From positions 1-47,469 of the forward strand of contig NZ_WQPK01000004.1 of the NCBI RefSeq assembly GCF_018785265.1: DNA of 47,469 nt, written 5' to 3'. This stretch comes from Collinsella aerofaciens (GTDB taxonomy: Bacteria; Actinomycetota; Coriobacteriia; Coriobacteriales; Coriobacteriaceae). The position numbers were made by a program, and so were the translations under genes. Positions 8,995 through 17,757 of the stretch are shown piece after piece (the first letter of the stretch is position 1; each line of letters starts with the position of its first letter). A model generated the notes under the pieces. That model was not told the DNA's origin and did not search any database. It saw only the letters and a list, made by a program, of their open reading frames with translations.

Positions 8995-10791
8995 CTATAA
9001 CCGCTGGCACACCACGGACACGCGCTGCCCATCAAACCCAAACCCCCAGCGTATGCGGCCAACGCCGGGTCGCGGCACACGGATTTCGTCGATACCGTCG
9101 CGCTCTATGTCGAGCAGCGCCTGCACGGCCAGCAATTCCAGGCCCAGCGCATCCACACCGGGGTCATACATCATGTTGATCGTTACCAGCGGACGTTCAT
9201 CGAGCATACCGATCGTATCGGCTATGTCAAACACAGCGCCCGTAGGAAAAACCTGGATGTCCCAGCGATCCGCGCCACACTTTCGCCTCGAAGCAGGATT
9301 GGCATAGCCCGGCAATCCAAAGCAGAGTCCTTGCAAGAGTAGGTGATATGGCAGCGGTGTATCTGGGTCGGTCGCACCGATTCCCGCATCTCCCAAGATG
9401 CGGCTTAGCGCCCGCCTCACGGTATCCTCGTTCCCATGGCACAGCCCGTCGCGAAACGCATCGACGTCTCGAATGTCTTCTGCAGCGCACTCAAACCACT
9501 CAATAATCACTAGACGCAAGGCCTGACGAAGCTCGTTATTGGGCAATCGCAAAGCACAGAGGCGATCGCCATACTCTGGCTCCTCAGTCATATCTGTCGT
9601 CAGGAAACCTGACAGATACAGCGCCGTCCACAAGCCATCATCAGGCGAGGCCCCTAGCCCCGCAGCGCCCAAACAAAGCGGGACCCCAACGCATCCATGG
9701 GCCTCGAGCAAATCAAACAAGACCGAAAGGCGGTCGAGATTCCAGTCACTAACTACCCTACTCAGGCAATCCGCATACCCATACAGATCGGCACGCACGG
9801 GCGCCGTGCAGCCTCGGTCCAGAAAACCGATCACACGCGCTGGACTCGAGCAATAGGCCCTACCAAACCGATATCCCTCGAGCCATTCACGCGCATCATC
9901 CAGGTATTCCTCGCGCCCAACATGATTCAACAGAGCCTGGACCTCGGCATCCGAAAAGCCGAAACAACGGTCACACCAGGTCGAAAGCGGCGCCGTCAGA
10001 CAATACGAGCAGCCATGCAAAGAAAGCGCCGCTTCGGCAGGGCCGGGATACTCCCCCATCAAACACGTCAGCCGCAACGAATCGTGCGCAGTGGCAATGG
10101 CGTCGAACAGTACGCGATCGAATAGCCCTGCCGGATCGGCGTCGGAAGCGTCCCTCGCGCTCGCACGGCGAGACCACGCCGCATCGTACCCATCAACGAG
10201 CAATACAACCTGCTCATCGCAGGCAATCTCCAGCAGCTCTATGAGCACACCGAGCACCGAGTCAACCTCGTCCGCGCTCGCCACGCCACGCGCGACACGT
10301 TCGATGTGACGCACCTTATCTCGAGCTAAATCCGGAGCCTCCAAGAGCGCCAACAAGCGAGCGCACTCGCCCGAAAGGGCATCGCGCACGACGCCGGCAA
10401 CAGCGGGGCCACGCCTCCCAGCGCCAGAAAAGTCCAGCGATATCACCGGATAGCAAGCATACTCATCCCGATAGCGCCCGCCGTTCGCATCCCAAATCTG
10501 AGCATCGGCAAACAAACGCTGACCAGAGCGACCGACCGCTGGACGCTCCAGAAAAGCCCTGAGCATCGACAAGTTCATGCTCTTGCCAAAACCCTCGGGT
10601 CGACAGCACACCACAACGGACGCGTCGCAGTCCAACACATCGGCAATAAACATGGTCTTGTCAACCAGCATGCAACGACCAATGGCATCGGCAAAATCAT
10701 GCACACCGACCGGCAAAACCGCATCATCGACATGGTTGACAAGCCGTACGCCAAAAGTATCGTCACTGTTGCAATACTCCTGTTCAGACAC
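8995..10791 (-). CDS. AAA-ATPase-like / PD-(D/E)XK superfamily protein
   Basis: 598 residues. The N-terminal domain matches the 'AAA-ATPase-like' family found with a C-terminal PD-(D/E)XK nuclease domain: LPVGVHDFADAIG, then VDKTMFIADVL and the P-loop-like CCRPEGFGKSMNLSML. The middle carries VVLLVDGYDA (Walker B-like) and the C-terminus FDIADTIGMLDERPLVTINM. In most relatives the nuclease core reads GRGRxDI; here it is ADRWDI, so catalysis may be lost. The start is GTG at 10791, 8 bases after AGGGAG. The family is common in gut anaerobes and has no agreed function; mobile or defence-like roles have been suggested. It converges with the glycosyltransferase gene, 20 bases between stops. Confidence 0.75.
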   Translation of the reverse strand: MSEQEYCNSDDTFGVRLVNHVDDAVLPVGVHDFADAIGRCMLVDKTMFIADVLDCDASVVVCCRPEGFGKSMNLSMLRAFLERPAVGRSGQRLFADAQIWDANGGRYRDEYACYPVISLDFSGAGRRGPAVAGVVRDALSGECARLLALLEAPDLARDKVRHIERVARGVASADEVDSVLGVLIELLEIACDEQVVLLVDGYDAAWSRRASARDASDADPAGLFDRVLFDAIATAHDSLRLTCLMGEYPGPAEAALSLHGCSYCLTAPLSTWCDRCFGFSDAEVQALLNHVGREEYLDDAREWLEGYRFGRAYCSSPARVIGFLDRGCTAPVRADLYGYADCLSRVVSDWNLDRLSVLFDLLEAHGCVGVPLCLGAAGLGASPDDGLWTALYLSGFLTTDMTEEPEYGDRLCALRLPNNELRQALRLVIIEWFECAAEDIRDVDAFRDGLCHGNEDTVRRALSRILGDAGIGATDPDTPLPYHLLLQGLCFGLPGYANPASRRKCGADRWDIQVFPTGAVFDIADTIGMLDERPLVTINMMYDPGVDALGLELLAVQALLDIERDGIDEIRVPRPGVGRIRWGFGFDGQRVSVVCQRL

Positions 10792-10924
10792 CGTAACTTC
10801 TCCCTAAAACGCAGCACGAAGCCCATTGTAGCGAGCAGTTCAAGTGCAACGCTGGATCCGTGCAAAGGCATCGGGCAACGGTAGGAACAAAGGCCTTGAG
10901 GGGGCATAACAAATCGTTGTGCAA

Positions 10925-10963
10925 CAAAATGGGGCCCGATGCAACTGCACCGGCCCCCATTGC
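10925..10963 (-). terminator. Terminator of the wall-anchored protein gene
   Basis: AATGGGG pairs with CCCCATT around an inner CCG/CGG stem, followed by TTTTG on the minus strand, 32 bases past the stop at 10995. Confidence 0.7.
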
Positions 10964-10994
10964 GAATCTTTAGTTGTCGGGCAACCGAAAGGGA

Positions 10995-12776
10995 CTACTC
11001 CTCGGAGTCGTTCTGCCCAGCAGCCTTCTTTTGCTGATCGAGCTTATGCTTGCCACTCACAATAGACGTGGCACCCAGCGTGGCCAAGCTTGCACTGGCA
11101 AGGCTCGCCATAACGATAAGGTCGCCCGTCTTGGGCATGTTACCGCCAGATGACTTGGTCGTTGTAGTCGTCGTGGTTGTAGTGGTCACCGTCTTGGAGC
11201 CATTTTGCTCTTGGACTTGGTTGTCAGCACCGCTCTTGTCGTCGTCTTCGGGCTGTTTCTTTTCGCCCTCGGTCTTGCTCTCGTCCTTCTTCTGACCGGA
11301 CTTGTCGCCCTTCTCATCAGAGCTAGGACCCTTATCGGATTCAGCCTTCTCGGAAGCCTTGTCCTTGGAGTCGCCCTTTGCGGCTTCGGTCTTTTCCGTG
11401 GAAACCTGATCAGAGTTGTCCTTGTTCTGGGCCGAGCCGTTATTGACGCCAGCCATCAGCGAAGAACCCAGCGTAGAACCAAGCTGCTCGGAGAAAGAAG
11501 GCTTCTTGTCCGGCGAAGCAACGGGAGCGTCCGGCGCCTTATTCGAGTCGTCCTTGGAAGCATCGGAATCAGGGGTCGTGTCAGAGCCGGAGCCGTTGTT
11601 AGAGCCGGTGTCAACGGACGAATCGCTCGAGCCGGTAGATGAGTTAGAGGTGCCAGCGTCGGTCGAACCAGAAGCGTCGCTGTCCGTATTGCCGGCAGAG
11701 CTTGAAGGCGAATCGCTCGCAGCAGAGCCGTTCGAATCGGAGCCGTTCGAGGTAGAGCCGTCGTTGGTAGTGCCACCAGCAGAGCCATTACCGTCAGCAT
11801 CGGTCGAGGGCGCATCCATCCTGTCATCGTTGGCATCGTCACTCGAGCCGTCATTCGAATCAGGTGTCGGCGAGGGCGCCGGCGCAGGCTCGGGCTGCAC
11901 GGGCGTCGCAGCGGCAGCGGCCTCGTCCTCGGCGATATAAACCAAGCAGTCCTTCAGCTCGTTGCGGTAGCGGTTCTTCCAGCCCTCATGATACTGGGGC
12001 TGACTTGAAAACTTGGTGGCGACATTGTTGACCACGCTATTGGAGAGCGCCGTCGCAAACTCGCGGTCGGACATATCGTTGGAAAGATTCGCCCAGCGGA
12101 AGAAGTCTCTGCAGCCACCGGTACCGCACATGTTGGTGATGCTCCACACCATACCCTTGACGCAATCGGCGCGGCCGGAGATGTCAATGCCAAGAGCGCT
12201 CTTAAGCCACGCCTCGGTCACCGCATAGTACGAGTTGTACGCATACGCATCCTGCAGAGCCGAAAACTCAGCAGGATCGGTGTTATAAGCACCCTGGAAG
12301 GCCTCCTGTGCAATACGGCCCAACTCGGTGAGCTGGTCGTTCTCGTACATGGCATTGCTCGCGTTGGAAATCTCGCTGCCGCGATCAATCGCATCCTTGA
12401 GCATGCTGTATTTTTCGGGGCTGTAGTTGTAGACCTGCTTCATAAACGGAATGAGCGACCAACGGCGGTCGAACTGGTAATAGCCCAGCGCGTTGTAGCC
12501 GTCACCATACGAAAAGCCCTGGTTGTAGTTACCATGGCTCTCGTACTTGGTAAAGTACTTCATCTCGGTAGTCACGTTGACAAACGAAACGCCCTGGACC
12601 GACCTCAGCACGCCCGAGAAGGACTGCTGGGTGTAGAGACCCTTATCGATATCGGTGGCATCCGAGGCAACGCCTGGCGTGGGCTCCTCGGCAGCGGCGG
12701 GTGCCGGCGCGGAAACGGCGCCAAACGAAAGCGCCAGCGTCAGACCCGCGACAATAGCAGAATGCTTGGGCTGCAT
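10995..12776 (-). CDS. Wall-anchored lysozyme-like surface protein (MPKTGD sorting signal)
   Basis: 593 residues. The signal peptide (MQPKHSAIVAGLTLALSFGA, cleavage near APAAAEE) leads to a globular domain at about 45-290. This contains KYESHGNYNQGFSYGDGYN and GYYQFDRR, typical of lysozyme-like wall hydrolases of the Gram-positive VgrG-related type; the Glu in KYES is the likely catalytic acid. A long Ser/Asp/Gly/Lys linker (about 290-540) ends in a run of ten Thr. The C-terminus is a sortase signal: MPKTGD, a hydrophobic stretch LIVMASLASASLATLG, then KHKLDQQKK. The protein is therefore probably exported and covalently fixed to the wall. No sortase gene is in the window. The hydrolase role is inferred from the motif; an adhesin role is possible. 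Confidence 0.8.
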   Translation of the reverse strand: MQPKHSAIVAGLTLALSFGAVSAPAPAAAEEPTPGVASDATDIDKGLYTQQSFSGVLRSVQGVSFVNVTTEMKYFTKYESHGNYNQGFSYGDGYNALGYYQFDRRWSLIPFMKQVYNYSPEKYSMLKDAIDRGSEISNASNAMYENDQLTELGRIAQEAFQGAYNTDPAEFSALQDAYAYNSYYAVTEAWLKSALGIDISGRADCVKGMVWSITNMCGTGGCRDFFRWANLSNDMSDREFATALSNSVVNNVATKFSSQPQYHEGWKNRYRNELKDCLVYIAEDEAAAAATPVQPEPAPAPSPTPDSNDGSSDDANDDRMDAPSTDADGNGSAGGTTNDGSTSNGSDSNGSAASDSPSSSAGNTDSDASGSTDAGTSNSSTGSSDSSVDTGSNNGSGSDTTPDSDASKDDSNKAPDAPVASPDKKPSFSEQLGSTLGSSLMAGVNNGSAQNKDNSDQVSTEKTEAAKGDSKDKASEKAESDKGPSSDEKGDKSGQKKDESKTEGEKKQPEDDDKSGADNQVQEQNGSKTVTTTTTTTTTTKSSGGNMPKTGDLIVMASLASASLATLGATSIVSGKHKLDQQKKAAGQNDSEE

Positions 12777-12903
12777 AAGATCCTCCCTGCATTGGTGTAG
12801 TTAAAGTGCAGTTTGCAAAGATAGAATCAGTATTGCAGCTCGTCCGTTGTTGCACAACAACCCCTCGGTAAACGGCAACAACCTTCCGCGAAATCTTAAG
12901 GAA

Positions 12904-13323
12904 TTAAACAAACTGGTCGTCGGGCGCCATCAGAAGCTCGCCATATCGCTCCATCAGCCCGTCCCTCAACTGACAGAAAGCGGGGATATAGACGTTCAAG
13001 ATGCGCTGAATCAAATCTTGAGCGAGCTTGTTGTCGTAGATATGGACGTTCGTATTGCGGTCTCTGAGCATGTCTAGCCAGGCCGCCTCATCAATAAAGT
13101 CGTAGAATCGGTACGACTCCTTCAAGATGGCACGAGGAGACCCCGACGCGGCAAGCGTGGCGCCCTCATACTCGAGCAGACGCTTAAGGAGCTTCCAGCT
13201 CAGTTCAAATTGAAGATTGAACTTATTAATTAATCCACTCTGAACAAAATCATTGTTGAGATCCTGATTGGGCGCATCCTCAAGATTCGCCAAGGCGCTA
13301 ACAAAGTTCTCATATTTTTTCAT
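12904..13323 (-). CDS. hepT: HepT-family HEPN toxin (type VII toxin-antitoxin)
   Basis: 139 residues, helical, of the HI0074/HepT family ('nucleotidyltransferase substrate-binding'). The sequence shows LQFELSWKLLKRLLEYEG and the catalytic RNase motif RNTNVHIYD, which fits RX4HXY exactly. In studied systems the Arg and His cut RNA, and the Tyr is AMPylated by the partner MntA, which silences the toxin. The gene overlaps mntA by 14 bases and is translated after it, the usual order for these pairs. Both key residues and the modification Tyr are present, so the toxin looks intact. Confidence 0.88.
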   Translation of the reverse strand: MKKYENFVSALANLEDAPNQDLNNDFVQSGLINKFNLQFELSWKLLKRLLEYEGATLAASGSPRAILKESYRFYDFIDEAAWLDMLRDRNTNVHIYDNKLAQDLIQRILNVYIPAFCQLRDGLMERYGELLMAPDDQFV

Positions 13324-13597
13324 ACAGAATCACACCATCCCTGGCAATCTCATCGAGCAATTGCTGCGATAGGGACTCGTCGAGATTGACGACATCTACA
13401 TCTAAAAGAGTATCAAGATGTTCCTCGATCAAATATGAGAAACGGCCGAAATCCCGGCAACCTGCTACGGCGATGTCAATATCGCTCTTGGGCAAGTTGT
13501 CGCCTCGAGCACGAGAACCAAACAACACGACCTTCTCGGCGTCACATTCCAGAGCAAAAACTTCGATTTGCTTGTACACCTTGTCGAGAGATGTCAT
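13310..13597 (-). CDS. mntA: MntA-family minimal nucleotidyltransferase antitoxin
   Basis: 95 residues, the usual size of a minimal nucleotidyltransferase. The active site GSRARGDNLPKSDID matches GSX10DXD, and a third acidic residue is likely in VDVVNLD. The family AMPylates the HEPN toxin on Tyr. The ATG at 13597 follows AAGGGC by 7 bases and lies only 9 bases after the stop of the Rrf2 regulator gene. The toxin-antitoxin pair may therefore be read from the regulator's promoter and so respond to the iron-sulfur state of the cell; this is inference from spacing. Confidence 0.88.
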   Translation of the reverse strand: MTSLDKVYKQIEVFALECDAEKVVLFGSRARGDNLPKSDIDIAVAGCRDFGRFSYLIEEHLDTLLDVDVVNLDESLSQQLLDEIARDGVILYEKI

Positions 13598-13606
13598 TTG
13601 CAGCCC

Positions 13607-14038
13607 TTACAGCTTAATGTCAAAGTTGATCTCGGGAACGGCGGCTAGGTCGGCCAACGTCACGCCGTCGACGTATTTTTCGATCACGTCGTCCAGACCG
13701 CACCAGAACTTGACGGTCGAGCACAAATCGCTGCGGGTGCAGCTGTTGTCGATGCCGTCGCACGCCACGGGCGCCGTGCTGCCCTCGACGGCGCGCAGGA
13801 TGTCACCCGCACGTACCTCGGAGGGATCCTTGGCCATCATGTAGCCGCCGCCCTTGCCGCGCACGCTCTTAAGCAGGCCAGCCTTCATAAGCGGACGAAC
13901 CAGCTGCTCCAAATACTTTTGCGAGATATGCTCGCGGTCGGCAACCTCGCGCAGGGCAATCTTGCCCTCGGCGTCGCCGAGCGCCGCGATATAGATCATC
14001 AGCCGGAGGGCATAGCGGCCCTTGGAAGAAATGAGCAT
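13607..14038 (-). CDS. Rrf2-family, IscR-like iron-sulfur regulator
   Basis: 143 residues from the ATG at 14038, 5-7 bases after GGGAGGG; an upstream start at 14089 would add 17 residues across the operator region and is unlikely. The winged helix is at residues 1-65 (SSKGRYALRLMIYIAALG, EHISQKYLEQLV, GKGGGYMMAK). Three cysteines follow in ACDGIDNSCTRSDLC (spacing C-X6-C-X5-C, close to IscR's C-X5-C-X5-C), which would hold a [2Fe-2S] or similar cluster. It is divergent from sufCBDSU and is the obvious candidate to control it, repressing when the cluster is bound. Members such as IscR, CymR and NsrR share the fold; the Cys set and neighbourhood favour an iron-sulfur sensor. Confidence 0.88.
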   Translation of the reverse strand: MLISSKGRYALRLMIYIAALGDAEGKIALREVADREHISQKYLEQLVRPLMKAGLLKSVRGKGGGYMMAKDPSEVRAGDILRAVEGSTAPVACDGIDNSCTRSDLCSTVKFWCGLDDVIEKYVDGVTLADLAAVPEINFDIKL

Positions 14039-14058
14039 ACCTACCCTCCCATCGTTGC

Positions 14059-14096
14059 TGGGACAAAATACCAGGAGTGTTTGTCCCAAATCTTAT
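14059..14096. promoter_or_regulatory. Inverted repeat upstream of the regulator (candidate operator)
   Basis: A 9-bp perfect inverted repeat, TGGGACAAA (14059-14067) and TTTGTCCCA (14080-14088), spacer 12, followed by AATCTTA. It lies just upstream of the regulator's ribosome site. A near copy lies at the very end of the suf operon and a weaker one at 14103-14139. Confidence 0.55.
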
Positions 14097-14102
14097 GCAC
14101 GC

Positions 14103-14139
14103 GGGGCAAACAAACCTGATTATTATGTCCCACATCTAA
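14103..14139. promoter_or_regulatory. Second, weaker copy of the same repeat
   Basis: GGGGCAAA (14103-14110), spacer 13, TATGTCCC (14124-14131), then ACATCTAA. It has the same layout as 14059-14096 (GGGRCAAA, 12-13 bases, TTTGTCCC, AATCTTA), with a few changes. Confidence 0.4.
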
Positions 14140-14152
14140 AAAGTCGAGTGGA

Positions 14153-14176
14153 TTAGTCGGGTTTTCCCTTGACTAA
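14153..14176 (+). promoter_or_regulatory. IscR-type palindrome over the suf -35 region
   Basis: TTAGTC and GACTAA half-sites are separated by 12 bases. The half-site resembles the GACT/AGTC core of IscR type 1 sites in other bacteria. TTGACT at 14169-14174 would serve as -35, with a weak -10 (TAACTT, 14191-14196). Binding here would block transcription of sufC. The start of sufC is about 65 bases further on. Confidence 0.5.
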
Positions 14177-14260
14177 CGCCGAACCCATAGTAACTTTATT
14201 CCGAGAAGATTCCTAGGGTTTAGTACACCTATGAGTACACCATATACAGAGAGGGACAGC

Positions 14261-15061
14261 ATGAGCGCAAATCCGCTGCTTTCCATCGAAGGTCTGACCG
14301 CCTCCGTGGACGAGAAGACCATCCTCCACAACGTCAACCTCAACGTCGCCGCCGGCGAGACCCACGTGCTGATGGGACCCAACGGCGCCGGCAAGTCCAC
14401 CCTCGGCCACCTGGTCATGGGCGACCCCGTCTACACGGTCAACGACGGCCGCATCGTCTTTGACGGCCAGGACATCACCGAGCTCACCACCGACAAGCGT
14501 TCGCGCGCCGGCCTGTTCCTGAGCTTCCAGGCCCCGGTTGAGATTCCGGGCGTGCCACTGTCGAGCTTTTTGCGCGCCAGCATCGCCGGCCGCCCCGGCC
14601 TGGAGATGAAGGGCAAGGAGTTCCGCCGCCGCGTGAAGGAGCTCGCGGCCGAGCTCAACATGGATACCGCCTACCTCAACCGCGAGCTGGGCGTGGGTTT
14701 CTCGGGCGGCGAGAAAAAGAAGGTCGAGATGCTCCAGCTTCTGCTGCTGCAGCCCAAGCTCGCCATCCTGGACGAGACTGACTCCGGCCTGGACGTCGAC
14801 GCCCTTTCCACCGTCAGTCATGGCATGGACGCCTACCGCAAGAGCTGCGACGGCTCCATGCTCATCATCACGCACAACACGCGCATCCTGGAGCACCTGG
14901 ATGTCGACCGCGTCCACGTTATGGTCAAGGGCCACATCGTGCGCGAGGACGACGCCTCGCTGATCCCCTGGATCGACAAGAACGGCTTTGAGACCTTCGA
15001 GCGCGAGGCCGCCGAGCAGCGCGCCCAGGCCGAGGCCGCCGCTGCCGAGCAGCAGGCGTAA
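14261..15061 (+). CDS. sufC: SufC, ATPase of the SUF iron-sulfur cluster scaffold
   Basis: 266 residues from the ATG at 14261, 8 bases after GAGAGG; an ATG 30 bases upstream is in frame but less well placed. Walker A is GPNGAGKST, the signature is GFSGGEKKK, Walker B is LAILDETDSGLD, and the switch is THNTR. This is the ABC ATPase that binds SufB and SufD and drives cluster assembly on the SufBC2D scaffold in the cytoplasm. It is first in the operon sufC-B-D-S-U, the order usual in Gram-positive bacteria. The Ala/Glu/Gln-rich tail (EAAAAEQQA) is not conserved. Confidence 0.97.
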   Translation: MSANPLLSIEGLTASVDEKTILHNVNLNVAAGETHVLMGPNGAGKSTLGHLVMGDPVYTVNDGRIVFDGQDITELTTDKRSRAGLFLSFQAPVEIPGVPLSSFLRASIAGRPGLEMKGKEFRRRVKELAAELNMDTAYLNRELGVGFSGGEKKKVEMLQLLLLQPKLAILDETDSGLDVDALSTVSHGMDAYRKSCDGSMLIITHNTRILEHLDVDRVHVMVKGHIVREDDASLIPWIDKNGFETFEREAAEQRAQAEAAAAEQQA

Positions 15062-15073
15062 AGGGGCGACGCA

Positions 15074-16486
15074 ATGACCAAGAACCGCACCGAGGTCGCG
15101 GACATCGACCGCAGCCTCTACGACTTCACCTATGGCGAGGAGGGATTTGAGCGCCTCGACGCCGGCATCACGCCCGACATCGTGCGCGAGATCAGCGCCA
15201 AGAAGGACGAGCCGCAGTGGATGCTCGACCTGCGCTTAAAGTCCCTCGAGATCTTTAATCGTTTTCCCGACCCGACGTGGGGCCCCTCCATCGAGGGCCT
15301 GGACATGGATAACATCGTCACCTATGTCAAGCCCAACACCGACCAAAAGCACGACTGGGAGTCGGTGCCCGACGACATCAAGAGCACCTTTGAGCGCCTG
15401 GGCATCCCCGAGGCCGAGCGCAGCTATCTGGCAGGCGTCGGCGCGCAGTACGACTCCGAGCTCGTCTACCACAACATGCAGGACACGGCGTCTAAGATGG
15501 GCATCGTCTACTCCGGCATCGAGGAGGCCCTGCACGACCCGCAGTGGGAACCGCTCATCCACGAGAAGTTTATGACGCTCATCCCGCCCACCGACCACAA
15601 GTTTGCGGCCCTGCACGGCGCCGTATGGTCGGGCGGCTCGTTTGTCTACGTGCCCAAGGGCACCAAGCTCGACTTCCCGCTGCAGAGTTACTTCCGTCTT
15701 AACGCCAAGGGCGCCGGCCAGTTTGAGCACACGCTCATCATCGTCGAGGACGATGCCGACCTGCACTTCATTGAGGGTTGCTCCGCGCCCAAGTACAACG
15801 TGGCCAACCTCCACGCCGGCGCCGTCGAGCTCTTTGTGGGCAAGCGTGCGCACCTGCGCTACTCTACCATCGAGAATTGGTCCAAGAACATGTACAACCT
15901 CAACACCAAGCGTGCGCGCGTGGACGAGGACGGCGACATCGAGTGGATCAGCGGCTCCTTCGGTAGCCACGTGGGCTACCTCTACCCCATGAGCGTGCTC
16001 AGCGGACGCCGCGCCCGCTCGAGCTTTACCGGCATTACCTTTGCCGGCGCCGGCCAGAACCTGGATACCGGCTGCAAGGTCGTGCTCAACGCGCCCGATA
16101 CTTCGGCAACCGTCGAGACCAAGGGCATCTCCAAGAGCGGCGGCATCCAGACCTTCCGCAGCTCCATCGTGGCCACGCCCAAGGCCGAGGGTTCCAAGGC
16201 AACCGTGAGCTGCCAGTCGCTCATGCTCGACGACCAGAGCCGCTCCGACACCATCCCCGCCATGGACATCCGCGCCAAGAATGTCGACATCGGCCACGAG
16301 GCCACCATCGGCCGTATCGGCGACGATAAGGTGTTCTACCTGATGAGCCGCGGTATCTCGGAGGAAGAAGCCCGTACCATGATCGTCAACGGCTTTGCCA
16401 ACCCGGTCTCCAAGGAGCTACCGCTGGAGTACGCCGTCGAGATGAACAACCTGATCAAGCTCGAGATGGAAGGAGCGATCGGATAA
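15074..16486 (+). CDS. sufB: SufB, iron-sulfur cluster scaffold subunit
   Basis: 470 residues. Full-length SufB with the N-terminal region ending in WGPSIEGLDMDN, the beta-helix core (FPLQSYFRLNAKGAGQFEHT, EGCSAPKYNVANLHAG) and the C-terminal GRIGDDKVFYLMSRGISEEEA shared with SufD. Scaffold for [4Fe-4S] assembly in the SufBC2D complex. The start follows AAGGGG by 8 bases. The stop overlaps the sufD start (TAATG), showing tight translational coupling. Confidence 0.97.
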   Translation: MTKNRTEVADIDRSLYDFTYGEEGFERLDAGITPDIVREISAKKDEPQWMLDLRLKSLEIFNRFPDPTWGPSIEGLDMDNIVTYVKPNTDQKHDWESVPDDIKSTFERLGIPEAERSYLAGVGAQYDSELVYHNMQDTASKMGIVYSGIEEALHDPQWEPLIHEKFMTLIPPTDHKFAALHGAVWSGGSFVYVPKGTKLDFPLQSYFRLNAKGAGQFEHTLIIVEDDADLHFIEGCSAPKYNVANLHAGAVELFVGKRAHLRYSTIENWSKNMYNLNTKRARVDEDGDIEWISGSFGSHVGYLYPMSVLSGRRARSSFTGITFAGAGQNLDTGCKVVLNAPDTSATVETKGISKSGGIQTFRSSIVATPKAEGSKATVSCQSLMLDDQSRSDTIPAMDIRAKNVDIGHEATIGRIGDDKVFYLMSRGISEEEARTMIVNGFANPVSKELPLEYAVEMNNLIKLEMEGAIG

Positions 16487-17757
16487 TGAAACAGACCACG
16501 AACACCGCTGCTACCACCCTTGAGCAGGTCAATGCGATGCCGGCTGCCACATGGGGCTGGCTGAAGATGAACCAGACCAAGCTCGAGCTCTCTGACGAGC
16601 TTGCCGCCGCTCCCGCCGAGACCGTTAAGGTTGAGGGCTTGGACGAGCAATTTGCTGGCGTGGCAGACGCGTTCGACGCCGCCATAGACGCCATGGCCGA
16701 GCGCTTCCCCGAGCGCCGCGCCTCCGCGCCCGGCGATGCCGCCGACCGCGCCCGCATCACGCCCGAGACCGAGCTCGACGTGCCCGCCACCTCCGTCTAC
16801 CAGGCCGGTGCCATTAAGCTGGAGGAGGAGCTCTCCCCCGCTGAGGCCTTCGAGACTGGCATGGGCGAGGCTGCCTACACCTACCTGGCCGACCACGCCA
16901 CCAAGCGCGTCGTCATCGATGTGCCCGCATACAAGCACGCCACGGTTACCGTGCGTGTGAGCGGTGTCGATGCCGCCGCGGCCATCGCCGCCATCGACGT
17001 CGTCGTCCGTCCCCAGTCGACGCTCGACCTGCAGATCGCCCTGGACTCCCCCGTTGCCGGCGAGGGCGTCGTGGGATCCGTGCTGCGCGTGTGCGCCCAC
17101 GAGTACGCCACCGTCAACGTGGCCTGCACGCAGACGCTCGACGATAGCTGGATCGCACTCGACGATACCGGCCTGTTCCTGGACGAGGGCGCGCGCGTCA
17201 ACGTGCAACACACCGTCCTGGGTGCCGGCGCCAGCGCCACCGGCCTTGCCGGCGACCTGCTGGGCGATACCGCCAAGGTCACCATCGATACTGACTACCT
17301 TGGCGCCCGTGAGCAGGTGCGCGACTTTAACTACGAGCTGCGCCACCGCGGTCGCAAGACCGAGTGCGAGATCGACGCCAACGGCGTGCTGACCGGCACG
17401 TCCAAGAAGGTCTACCGTGGCACCATCGACCTCGTGCACGGCTGCAAGGGTGCAACCGGCACCGAGCGCGAGACGGTGCTTTTGGCCAACAAGGGCGTCG
17501 ACAACAAGACCATTCCCGTCATTCTCTGCGACGAGGACGACGTCGCCGGCAACCACGGCGCCACCATCGGTCACGTCCGCGACGAGCAGCTGTTCTACCT
17601 CGCCTGCCGCGGTCTTGACCAAAACGCCGCCGAGGACCTGTTCATCCGCGCCAAGCTGGAGGACGCCGCGCTTTCCGCCACCGACGAGCGCACCCGCGCC
17701 GGCATCGTCCGCCTGGGCAACAACCTGATCGACAACTTTGAAGAGGAGCTCGCATGA
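16486..17757 (+). CDS. sufD: SufD, iron-sulfur cluster scaffold subunit
   Basis: 423 residues. SufD partner of SufB: a variable N-terminus, a beta-helix core, then HRGRKTECEIDANGVL, GTIDLVHGCKGATGTERET and the conserved end GHVRDEQLFYLACRGLDQNAA. With SufB it forms the cluster-building interface; SufD is linked to iron entry. The ATG overlaps the sufB stop by one base, and the end overlaps sufS by four (ATGA). Confidence 0.95.
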   Translation: MKQTTNTAATTLEQVNAMPAATWGWLKMNQTKLELSDELAAAPAETVKVEGLDEQFAGVADAFDAAIDAMAERFPERRASAPGDAADRARITPETELDVPATSVYQAGAIKLEEELSPAEAFETGMGEAAYTYLADHATKRVVIDVPAYKHATVTVRVSGVDAAAAIAAIDVVVRPQSTLDLQIALDSPVAGEGVVGSVLRVCAHEYATVNVACTQTLDDSWIALDDTGLFLDEGARVNVQHTVLGAGASATGLAGDLLGDTAKVTIDTDYLGAREQVRDFNYELRHRGRKTECEIDANGVLTGTSKKVYRGTIDLVHGCKGATGTERETVLLANKGVDNKTIPVILCDEDDVAGNHGATIGHVRDEQLFYLACRGLDQNAAEDLFIRAKLEDAALSATDERTRAGIVRLGNNLIDNFEEELA

